A DNA stretch of 39,517 nt, from contig NZ_QAAD01000029.1 in NCBI RefSeq assembly GCF_003046625.1, forward strand, positions 1 to 39,517, given 5' to 3'. Both the position numbers and the translations under genes were made by a program. Within the stretch, counting starts at the first letter, position 1. Each line of letters opens with the position of its first letter. The stretch is from Mangrovibacterium marinum (GTDB lineage Bacteria > Bacteroidota > Bacteroidia > Bacteroidales > Prolixibacteraceae). Below, piece after piece: positions 17,258 to 24,086 of this stretch. Under the pieces are notes generated by a model. That model had not been told where the DNA came from. It did not search any database and saw nothing but the letters and a program-made list of their open reading frames with translations.

Positions 17258-18262
17258 ATGAATATTAAATCTCAGCTTCAACACAAAATTGACCTGAAAA
17301 CAAAGCCGACCGGTGCTTTGGGTCAGCTGGAACAGATTGCCTTGCAAATTGGTTCCATTCAGAACAGCTTGACACCCGAGTTGAAAAGCCCGGCGATGTT
17401 GGTTTTTGCCGGCGACCATGGCCTGGCCGATGCCGGAGTGAGCCCTTACCCCAAGGAAGTAACCTGGCAAATGGTGATGAACTTCTGCGCCGGTGGTGCG
17501 GCAATCAACGTGTTCTGCAAACAAAACGGCATCAGCCTGAAAGTGGTCGACGCTGGTGTGGACTTTTATTTTCCGAAGGAGCTGCCGGTAGTAGACTGCA
17601 AGGTTGCCATGGGTACAAAGAATATGCTCGAAGAGCCGGCCATGACTCCCGAACAATGCCGCGAAGCCATGAATCACGGGGCCGAACTGGTGAAGGCCGA
17701 GGCGGCAGCTGGCAGCAATGTGATTGGTTTTGGTGAAATGGGAATCGGGAATACGTCGGCCTCGTCGCTGTTGATGCACCGCTTTCTGAACCTGCCGGTT
17801 GAACAATGTACCGGACGTGGTACGGGCATGGTGGGCGATCAACTTGATTATAAAATATCAGTATTGAAGAAGGTTGCCGAAAAGTATAATCCGCAAACAG
17901 TGGAAGAGACCCTGGCCACTTTTGGAGGCCTCGAAATTGCCATGATGACCGGCGCTATCCTGGAAGCTAAAAAGCAAAGCATGGTCATTTTGGTCGATGG
18001 ATTCATCACTACGGCAGCTACCTTAACAGCTATTCAGTTCGACGGCTCGGTGCGCGACAACTGCATCTTTTGCCATGCCTCGGAAGAGCAGGGGCACCAG
18101 CTGATTCTGAAACACCTGGAGGCCCAGCCTGTGCTGTCGATGGGCATGCGTTTAGGCGAAGGATCCGGCGCAGCGGTAGCTTATCCGGTAATTAAATCGG
18201 CCGTTACCTTCCTGAACGAAATGTCGAGTTTTGAAGACGCCGGCGTTTCCAATAAAGAATAA
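17258..18262 (+). CDS. cobT: Nicotinate-nucleotide-dimethylbenzimidazole phosphoribosyltransferase (copy 1)
   Basis: Makes the alpha-ribotide of the lower-ligand base from nicotinate mononucleotide. The 334-aa protein matches canonical CobT. It has the KTKPTGALG N-terminus, GDHGLADAGVSPYP around D53-H54-G55, GGAAIN at 79-84, a VDAGVD motif, GFGEMGIGNTS, and the RLGEGSGAA motif with the general-base glutamate E301. It lies downstream of cobU and upstream of cobS, the normal order for nucleotide-loop assembly. A second, more divergent copy is at 22344-23417. Confidence 0.95.
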   Translation: MNIKSQLQHKIDLKTKPTGALGQLEQIALQIGSIQNSLTPELKSPAMLVFAGDHGLADAGVSPYPKEVTWQMVMNFCAGGAAINVFCKQNGISLKVVDAGVDFYFPKELPVVDCKVAMGTKNMLEEPAMTPEQCREAMNHGAELVKAEAAAGSNVIGFGEMGIGNTSASSLLMHRFLNLPVEQCTGRGTGMVGDQLDYKISVLKKVAEKYNPQTVEETLATFGGLEIAMMTGAILEAKKQSMVILVDGFITTAATLTAIQFDGSVRDNCIFCHASEEQGHQLILKHLEAQPVLSMGMRLGEGSGAAVAYPVIKSAVTFLNEMSSFEDAGVSNKE

Positions 18263-18294
18263 ATAGAAGGCAAAAGTTAAAAGGCAAAGGTTAG

Positions 18295-18484
18295 AGGCTG
18301 TCTAAAAAGTCTGAAGAGTTTTTTCAATGCTATCAAATTGTAAGTCCGTTCAAGCTACATGACCCCTAAATCCCCTGAAGGGGACTTTAAGCCGCCCCTT
18401 TAGGGGAGGTTTGGAGGGGTAAAATCAGCTAGAGCTTTCAATTTGTAAGTCTGAGTTTCTTCTTATCGACTTTTTGGACAGCCT
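18295..18484. mobile_element. MITE-like element with 17-bp terminal inverted repeats
   Basis: AGGCTGTCTAAAAAGTC at 18295-18311 is matched in inverse at 18468-18484 (GACTTTTTGGACAGCCT) with one mismatch. Inside are paired CAAATTGTAAGTC / CAATTTGTAAGTC pieces and GC-rich inverted repeats built on CCCCTGAAGGGG and CCCCTTTAGGGG. There is no reading frame. The size (190 bp) and ends fit a non-autonomous transposon remnant between cobT and cobS. Confidence 0.65.
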
Positions 18485-18510
18485 TAAGCAACCCCAAAGT
18501 AACGATACCG

Positions 18511-19278
18511 ATGAAAAAGCAATTTCAGCTCCTCTTAACAGCTATCATGTTTTACACGCGCATTCCGGTGCCGGCAAGCCTGGAATACTCGCCGGAACGC
18601 CTGAACAGGGCAACGCGGTATTTCCCGTTCATTGGCTGGATTGTCGGTGGAGTAGGGGCTGCTGTTTTTTATGGTTTGATGCAAATTTTACCATTGCAGG
18701 TGAGTGTGTTCCTGAGTATGCTTGCTACGATTTTCGTCACCGGAGCGTTTCACGAGGATGGCTTTGCCGATTTCTGCGATGGTTTTGGCGGCGGCTACAC
18801 CCGCGAGAAAATCCTCACCATCATGAAGGACAGCCGCATCGGCACCTACGGTTCGGTTGGCTTAGTGGGCATGCTGGGAACCAAGTTTCTGGCCCTTCAG
18901 TCTATGCCGGTTGGTGTGATTCCCCTGGCGATGGTTGCTGCTCATGCGTTTAGCCGCCTGATGCCGGTATTGATCATCTTTACCAGCTGGTATTCGCGCG
19001 ACGACGAGACCAGCAAAAGCAAGCCTATTGGCAAGAAAGGAAAACGCAGCGACCTGATAATCGCCATCTTCTTCGCCTTGATCCCCACGGTTTTTCTACC
19101 GTGGCAGCTTATGGCTGTTGCCCTGCCCTTAGCCTTGCTGGCCACCCTTCGCTTTAAAAAATACAGCGAGCGCAAAATTGGCGGCTACACCGGCGACGGC
19201 CTGGGTGCCCTGCAGCAGTTGATCGAGCTGCTGTTTTATCTGTGTTTGCTGGGTGTGGTCCACTTCGGGCTGCTGTAA
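18511..19278 (+). CDS. cobS: Adenosylcobinamide-GDP ribazoletransferase (cobalamin synthase)
   Basis: Joins alpha-ribazole (or its phosphate) to adenosylcobinamide-GDP in the inner membrane. The 255-aa polytopic protein has the conserved metal-binding HEDGFADFCDG motif at residues 81-91, an early FYTRIPVP motif near 14-21, GGxTxxKIL-type MKDSRIGTYG, and a KIGGYTGDGLGALQQ segment near the C-terminus. It starts 26 bases after the MITE-like element. Confidence 0.96.
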   Translation: MKKQFQLLLTAIMFYTRIPVPASLEYSPERLNRATRYFPFIGWIVGGVGAAVFYGLMQILPLQVSVFLSMLATIFVTGAFHEDGFADFCDGFGGGYTREKILTIMKDSRIGTYGSVGLVGMLGTKFLALQSMPVGVIPLAMVAAHAFSRLMPVLIIFTSWYSRDDETSKSKPIGKKGKRSDLIIAIFFALIPTVFLPWQLMAVALPLALLATLRFKKYSERKIGGYTGDGLGALQQLIELLFYLCLLGVVHFGLL

Positions 19279-19334
19279 TTTTTCGGGTGTGTTTTTTTAT
19301 AAGTAATAAGATTAAAAATCATAGCGTTGGAGTT

Positions 19335-19430
19335 GTTTTACTAAGGAGGATTAATGCAGATGGGGACTACGGTCTTTTTTCTTCAACCTTATTCTTCAGT
19401 AAACAACCTTAGTAGAAAAATTAGTACCAA
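19335..19430. repeat. Left inverted-repeat flank of the RAYT element
   Basis: CAACCTTATTC followed by AACCTTAGTAGAAA (about 19385-19420) is the inverse of TTTCTACTAAGGT...GAATAAGGTTTG downstream (about 19988-20025). An additional TTTTACTAAGG at about 19335-19345 can pair with the same CCTTAGTA sequence to make a local hairpin. This resembles REP sequences recognised by RAYT proteins. Confidence 0.6.
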
Positions 19431-19505
19431 GTTTGTTAACCTTATTAGCTTATTGAAATTGAATGGTGAATCTGTTAACTTTAAGAAACACATTTCACCT
19501 GCCTT

Positions 19506-19958
19506 ATGAAAATAGAATACAACAATCTTTACACGCATTTTGTGTTGACATGCTTGCACCGCCAACCTTTAATTAAGGAGTCGTCCAGAGAACGGATCGA
19601 AAAATATATCACAGGTATCGTCAATAATAACGACTCTCAGCTTTATGCGATATATGCGAATCCCGAGCATGTCCATTTTCTGATATCTCGTTCTCCGGCA
19701 ATCTCAGAGCAACGATTGATTACAGTTATAGCAGAAAGTTCGGAGCGGTTTATTCGGGAAAGCAAATTGCTGGCCGGACGATTTGAATGGCAGCAAAGTT
19801 GTTCAGCCTTTTCGGTATCAAAAAGTCACATCGACCGGGTATGTAAGTATATCTTAAATCAGCCTGAACATCACCGGACACACACATTTGCCGAAGAGTA
19901 CGAAGAGTTTATCAGGCATTATCAGAAGACCATTCATAAACGAGATGGAGAAGAATAA
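19506..19958 (+). CDS. REP-associated tyrosine transposase (RAYT, Y1 superfamily)
   Basis: A single-strand DNA transposase/nuclease of the IS200/IS605-like Y1 superfamily. The 150-aa protein has the HUH motif H55-V56-H57 in EHVHFL, and the catalytic tyrosine Y115 in RVCKYILNQPEHHR, a signature of RAYTs of this type. The length is complete for the family and there is no frameshift. It interrupts the spacer between cobS and the cobC-like phosphatase, in the same orientation, and is flanked by inverted repeats of about 35 bp. Confidence 0.9.
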   Translation: MKIEYNNLYTHFVLTCLHRQPLIKESSRERIEKYITGIVNNNDSQLYAIYANPEHVHFLISRSPAISEQRLITVIAESSERFIRESKLLAGRFEWQQSCSAFSVSKSHIDRVCKYILNQPEHHRTHTFAEEYEEFIRHYQKTIHKRDGEE

Positions 19959-19984
19959 GCGAATAAGGTTACGGAATTCTCACA

Positions 19985-20030
19985 TTGTGTTTCTACTAAG
20001 GTGGGCTACGTTGAATAAGGTTTGTCAAAT
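19985..20030. repeat. Right inverted-repeat flank of the RAYT element
   Basis: TTTCTACTAAGGTGGGCTACG and GAATAAGGTTTG match in inverse the block at 19385-19420 on the other side of the transposase gene. A further GAATAAGGTT occurs at 19960-19970. Confidence 0.6.
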
Positions 20031-20085
20031 CATAGTTGAGCCTTATTGCGTCATTTTAATTAGATAATACTTATAGCATTTATCA

Positions 20086-20619
20086 ATGATCATTACCACC
20101 ATTCGCCATACCCGGGTTGATGTGCCAGCGGGTGTTTGCTACGGGCAAACCGATGTTCCGCTGGCTTCCACTTATACGGAAGAAATGGCCGCTGTAAAGA
20201 CGCAAACCGATTGGTATCAGTTTGATGCGGTGTATTGCAGCTCGCTGAGCCGTTGCCGCCGATTGGCCGAAGATTTGTTTCCACGTGAAACCATTTTGTT
20301 TGATGAGCGCCTGATGGAGCTGAATTTTGGCCGCTGGGAAATGCAAAAGTGGGACGACATGGACCACACGGCCGAGGCGCAGGCCTGGTTCGCTGATTTT
20401 GTTGATGTGCGAACTCCCCAAGGCGAGTGCTTTCGCGATCAGATAAACCGGACGGCCGACTTTTTGAAAGACCTGAAATTAACCGGTTACAAGCGTGTTG
20501 CGGTGGTTACGCATGGCGGCATCATCCGGGCGCTGCATTGCCTGCTAAACGGCACAAAGCCCGAGGATGCTTTTCAGAATAAAGTGAATTACGGTGAGGT
20601 TGTGGAATTTGAGACTTGA
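20086..20619 (+). CDS. cobC: Alpha-ribazole phosphatase-like histidine phosphatase
   Basis: Histidine-phosphatase (phosphoglycerate mutase-like) of 177 aa, expected to remove the 5'-phosphate from alpha-ribazole phosphate or adenosylcobalamin phosphate. The phosphohistidine is H8 in IRHT, where threonine replaces the usual glycine as commonly seen in CobC-type proteins. Other marks are the early CYGQTDVPL segment typical of alpha-ribazole phosphatases, E78 in MELNFGRWE, and H143 in VTHGG. The position after cobU, cobT and cobS supports the assignment over other phosphatases. Confidence 0.9.
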   Translation: MIITTIRHTRVDVPAGVCYGQTDVPLASTYTEEMAAVKTQTDWYQFDAVYCSSLSRCRRLAEDLFPRETILFDERLMELNFGRWEMQKWDDMDHTAEAQAWFADFVDVRTPQGECFRDQINRTADFLKDLKLTGYKRVAVVTHGGIIRALHCLLNGTKPEDAFQNKVNYGEVVEFET

Positions 20620-21079
20620 GACTTGAGACGTGAGTCTTGAGTCTTGAGTTGGGAAAGAGAGATAATATCCATCTTTTTTGTGCACAATTATTGACCATCA
20701 ATCACTACAACAACCCGTCATCCAATATTCTTGCTTCCGTATATTTTACCCCTAAATCCCCTGAAGGGGACTTGGCTTCAGCTTTTCAAATCAATATTGA
20801 TGCACTTTGCAATGCAGTCCTTGTTTGGTTCTCCCTTCAGGGAGTTAGAGGGTCGAAACAAGGACGAGCGAACGGCGTTTCAGTTACTTTCTTTTTAACC
20901 ACAGAGGACACCGAGTTCGGCACAGAGTTTCACGGAGTAGTCTTGAGTCGTGAGTTGGGAAAGAGAGACAATCTCTGTCATTTTTTGTGCACAACTATTG
21001 ACCACAAATGACCCCGGCGAACTGCGACTGCGACTGTGACTGTGACTGATCACTGCGACTGCGACTGTGACTGCGACTA
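20609..21079. repeat. Composite repeat R2 copy A with heptamer and hexamer runs
   Basis: This 457-base gap has no gene. Heptamers of form TGAGNNN lie at 20609-20650. R2 copy A runs from about 20678 to 20945 in plus orientation and contains CCCCTGAAGGGG and ACCACAGAGGACACCGAG pieces. A 55-base segment (TTGGGAAAGAGAGA... GTGCACAA...ATTGACCA) occurs at both 20649-20703 and 20954-21003 as direct flanks. A TGYGAC/GCGACT hexamer run fills 21020-21079. A frame readable across R2 recurs in the other copies and looks like translated repeat, not a gene. Confidence 0.75.
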
Positions 21080-21334
21080 TTTCTCCTCTTCATCCGGTTT
21101 TTCCCAATCGCTGACGGAAAACACCGGCGTCATAAACTTCAAAAAACCTTGCCGGTAAATGGCTTTGAAGACAATCACCCCAAACCAAACAGCGCCTAAA
21201 AACAACACCAATGCAATGATAATCCCAACGAACGATTGCAGCTCGGTATAAATCAAAATGCTGAACATGCTGGCTCCGATAATGGGTAAACAACCGGTTA
21301 GAATGCCGGCAACAATGCGGATGAATTGTTTCAT
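21077..21334 (-). CDS. Small membrane protein (85 aa)
   Basis: Two predicted transmembrane helices (about residues 6-28 and 34-56), then a short soluble tail with an acidic KPDEEEK end. No family recognised with confidence. The start ATG at 21334 gives a positively charged MKQFIR start. The stop falls at the edge of the hexamer run. It shares the minus strand with the AraC-type gene but is separated from it by about 100 bases and downstream of it. Confidence 0.7.
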   Translation of the reverse strand: MKQFIRIVAGILTGCLPIIGASMFSILIYTELQSFVGIIIALVLFLGAVWFGVIVFKAIYRQGFLKFMTPVFSVSDWEKPDEEEK

Positions 21335-21434
21335 AACGGCTTGTTTTTAGTTTTCCCGTTAAAGGTAGCATAGTTCTGTCGCTTTTGTGGACTAATCTCC
21401 GGTATATTTTTCTGAAAATAAGCGCGTCAGCAGG

Positions 21435-21893
21435 CTATCCATAGAAATAGTTGCTCTTGCGGCCATGTTTTTTCAGGCTGCGGTATTCCCACGGTTGCAT
21501 CTGTTGATAGGCCCTGAAAAACTGGCTGAAACTACTCGACGACATACCTAGCTTCTGACCGACTTCTTTGAAGCTCCAATCCGTTTGTTCCATTAAATCG
21601 CAGGCTACTAAACGCAAATATTCGCAAATCCAATCGTGGGCACTCATTCCCGACATGCACCGAATGGCACCGTCAAACTGGCGGGGATCGGCGTTCATCT
21701 GTTTGGCATACCATTTCGAACTTCGTTTCCCGTATTTGCGAACCTGTTCTGCAAACAAGTCCATGTAGCTGTTGCCCGAAGGCTGATGGTTTACAATGAT
21801 CCCGGAATGGCGATGGCCGGAGTCTTCAGTGGTCTCTATAAGCCCCGAGTATACGTTTGCCGGAGTGATGGGGTGGTATTCGATTGAGCTCAT
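21435..21893 (-). CDS. AraC-type helix-turn-helix regulator
   Basis: A 152-aa protein consisting of a short N-terminal extension (about 50 residues) and an AraC/XylS DNA-binding region with two helix-turn-helix units (about 65-150). The second shows WSFKEVGQKLGMSSSSFSQFFRAY, close to the AraC signature, and the usual PxxYR is changed to PWEYR. It lacks a full sensor domain. Tandem 42-bp dyads lie 70 bases upstream of its start codon. It may regulate itself or the second cobT, which is divergent. The ligand, if any, is unknown. Confidence 0.85.
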   Translation of the reverse strand: MSSIEYHPITPANVYSGLIETTEDSGHRHSGIIVNHQPSGNSYMDLFAEQVRKYGKRSSKWYAKQMNADPRQFDGAIRCMSGMSAHDWICEYLRLVACDLMEQTDWSFKEVGQKLGMSSSSFSQFFRAYQQMQPWEYRSLKKHGRKSNYFYG

Positions 21894-21963
21894 TGTTTTT
21901 TTCCCTTCAAGTTAGGCCGATATTTTAGAATATGGTACTGTTTCTTATAGTTTTTCAATTCAT

Positions 21964-22131
21964 ATTTTATAAAAATGAACACGTTCCTAAAGTTATGGGC
22001 TCCTAATTTTAGAAAAGTGTACAAGGTGGTAAAATAAACAACTCATTATTTTAGGAAAGTGTACCAAGTGATAAAATTTAGAACTGATAATTTTATCAAA
22101 AAGCACAAAATGATAAAATTATAGCATCTGC
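21964..22131. repeat. Four tandem 42-bp units, each an inverted repeat
   Basis: Unit starts at 21964, 22006, 22048 and 22090 are exactly 42 bp apart. Each carries an inverted repeat with 8-bp arms and a 12-bp spacer; the last is perfect, TTTTATCA-N12-TGATAAAA. Units 1 and 2 keep AAGTGTAC in the spacer and the first unit is the most degenerate. It lies between the AraC-type gene and cobT copy 2 and looks like a multi-site operator. The remainder of the gap (22132-22262) shows nothing clear. Confidence 0.8.
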
Positions 22132-22262
22132 GTGGACTAATCTACCGTTTTTCTTTTTGGGGTGAATAAGATGATGTTGCGTCTGTTTTTTCGCGCTTGT
22201 TAAATCCCCTTAATTCGGCTCGATTCTCCTTGTGTTTCCGGTCTTTTTCGACCTGAAAAACT

Positions 22263-22270
22263 TATCTTTG
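22263..22270 (+). promoter_or_regulatory. -7 box for cobT copy 2
   Basis: TATCTTTG lies about 74 bases before the ATG at 22344. No riboswitch is present between the box and the gene, so the cobT2-cobQ-cbiB block may be under different control from the first two operons. Confidence 0.55.
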
Positions 22271-22343
22271 GGCGCACTTTCGGAGGGGCGCCGCACGATT
22301 GGAGCACGAGGCGTTTCCTTCCCCGAAAATCAACAAAAACCAA

Positions 22344-23417
22344 ATGCAACAAAACGAATTTGAAATCCCCGGAATTGACGAGGGATTACGCGAGGGCATT
22401 CAGCATAAGCTCGACAACAAAGCCAAGCCGGTAGGATCGCTTGGCCGCCTGGAGTCGCTGGCCATGCAGGTGGCGCTCATTCAAAATACACTGACACCGG
22501 AATTGCGAAAACCGGTGATGTTGACCGTGGCATCGGACCACCTGATTTGTGCCGAGGGGGTGAGCCCTTGCCCGGTTGAAATTACCTGGCAACAGGTGCT
22601 CAACTTCCTGCAAGGCGGTGGCGGCATCGGGCTGTTGTCGCGCGTGTATGGCATGGACCTGCACGTGGTGGATGCCGGGGTGAATTTCGATTTCGCACCG
22701 CACCCGAAACTGATCGATGCGAAGGTTCGCAAAGGCACGCGCAACTTTTTGTACGAGCCGGCCATGACGATGGACGAGTGCATGCAGGCCTTTAACAACG
22801 GGCGCCGCATTGTGGCAAAGTTCAACGACGAAGGCACTAACATCATCGGTTTTGGCGAGATGGGCATTGGCAACACAACGCCCGCTTCGGCGCTGATGTC
22901 CATCATTTGTAAGCTTCCGGTGAAGGACTGCGTTGGCCCGGGCGCGGGCTTGGATAAAGATGGTGTATCGCACAAAGGCCGCGTGATTGAGCAGGCCATT
23001 GCGAAGCATGGCGTGTCGGAAAATGTGCTGGAAAACCTGGCGTGCTTTGGTGGTCTCGAAATCGCCACAATTGCCGGTGGAATGTTCGAAGCAGCCGCCC
23101 GCCGCATGGTCATCCTGGTCGATGGGTTCATTACCACCGCCGGCATGCTGGTGGCATCGGAACTGAACCGCAAGGTGCTCGACTACGCCGTGTTTGCACA
23201 TGTGTCGGACGAGCAGGGGCACCACAAAATGCTGGAATATATGAAGGCTGATCCGGTGCTGGCTTTTGGCCTTCGCCTGGGTGAAGGAACCGGCGCAGCG
23301 CTGGCTTTCCCGATGATGCAAGGCGCCGTGGCGGTACTTTCGGAGATGACTTCGTTCGAGGAGGCGCAGGTGGTGAACACCAGCCATATTCGGTTTGAAG
23401 AAGAGGCGGAGAAGTGA
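22344..23417 (+). CDS. Divergent second CobT-family phosphoribosyltransferase
   Basis: A CobT paralogue of 357 aa. It keeps KAKPVGSLG, VDAGVNF, GFGEMGIGNTTPAS and the RLGEGTGAA motif with general-base E314. It differs at base-pocket segments: the usual DHG is D65-H66-L67, and GGAAIN is GGGGIG (91-96). It could activate a different lower-ligand base, act as a partner of copy 1 (as ArsA/ArsB do for phenolic bases), or be redundant. An upstream frame to 22299 starts with TTG; the ATG at 22344 fits the family. It has its own promoter box and is followed by cobQ after a 669-base repeat-filled gap. Confidence 0.9.
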   Translation: MQQNEFEIPGIDEGLREGIQHKLDNKAKPVGSLGRLESLAMQVALIQNTLTPELRKPVMLTVASDHLICAEGVSPCPVEITWQQVLNFLQGGGGIGLLSRVYGMDLHVVDAGVNFDFAPHPKLIDAKVRKGTRNFLYEPAMTMDECMQAFNNGRRIVAKFNDEGTNIIGFGEMGIGNTTPASALMSIICKLPVKDCVGPGAGLDKDGVSHKGRVIEQAIAKHGVSENVLENLACFGGLEIATIAGGMFEAAARRMVILVDGFITTAGMLVASELNRKVLDYAVFAHVSDEQGHHKMLEYMKADPVLAFGLRLGEGTGAALAFPMMQGAVAVLSEMTSFEEAQVVNTSHIRFEEEAEK

Positions 23418-24086
23418 TCAGTGATTAGTTGCAGTGCTCAGTCGCAGTGTTCAGTTGGAAGAGGTCAGGGATGGTCATTCAGTTGTCATTGTTGGTCAAT
23501 AATTGATCGGACTCCGAGAAACTCTGTGCCGACCTCCGTGTCCTCTGTGGTTAAAGAGAAAGTAACTGAAACGCCGTTTGCACGTCCTTGTTTTCACCCT
23601 CTGACTCCCTGAAGGGAGAACCAAACAAGGACTGCATTGCAGGGCGCGCTAATATTGATTTGAAAAGCTGAAGCCAAGTCCCTTTAGGGGATTTAGGGGT
23701 GAAATATACGGAAGCAGGAGTATTGGATGACAGTCGTTGATAGTCATTGATGGTCAATAGTTGTTGTACAAAAAATAGCGGATATTGTGACACGAGTTTT
23801 CTTTTAATACTCAAGACTACTCAGTGAAACTCTGTGGCATACTCCGTGTTCTCTGTGGTTAAAAAAGAACACCGAGACGCCGTTTGCTCGTCCTTGTTTT
23901 CACCCTCTGACTCTCTGAAGGGAGAACCAAACAAGGACTGCATTGCAAAGTGCATCAGTATTGATTTGAAAAGCTGAAGCCAAGTCCCCTTTAGGGGATT
24001 TAGGGGTGAAAATGTAATGAGTTTCATGCAGTACCAATACTCAGGTCTGTTTGAAACTTGAAATATATAACGTGGAACTAGAAACA
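23418..24086. repeat. Composite repeat R2 copies B and C
   Basis: No gene. Copy B (about 23514-23782) and copy C (about 23822-24012) are tandem and both in minus orientation relative to copy A at 20678-20945. Shared landmarks are CTCTGTGGTTAAA, GACGCCGTTTGC or AACGCCGTTTGC, CGTCCTTGTTTTCACC, CTGAAGGGAGAACCAAACAA, TTGATTTGAAAAGCTGAAGC and TTTAGGGGATTTAGGGGTGA. A CTCAGTCGCAGTG run precedes copy B and TGAGNNN-type heptamers lie at 23806-23822. Confidence 0.8.

Noticed and set aside
20637-21011. Open frame across repeat R2 copy A
   Set aside because: The same peptide pieces appear in frames of copies B and C at 23551-23814 and 23821-24087. It is translated repeat with no start signal.
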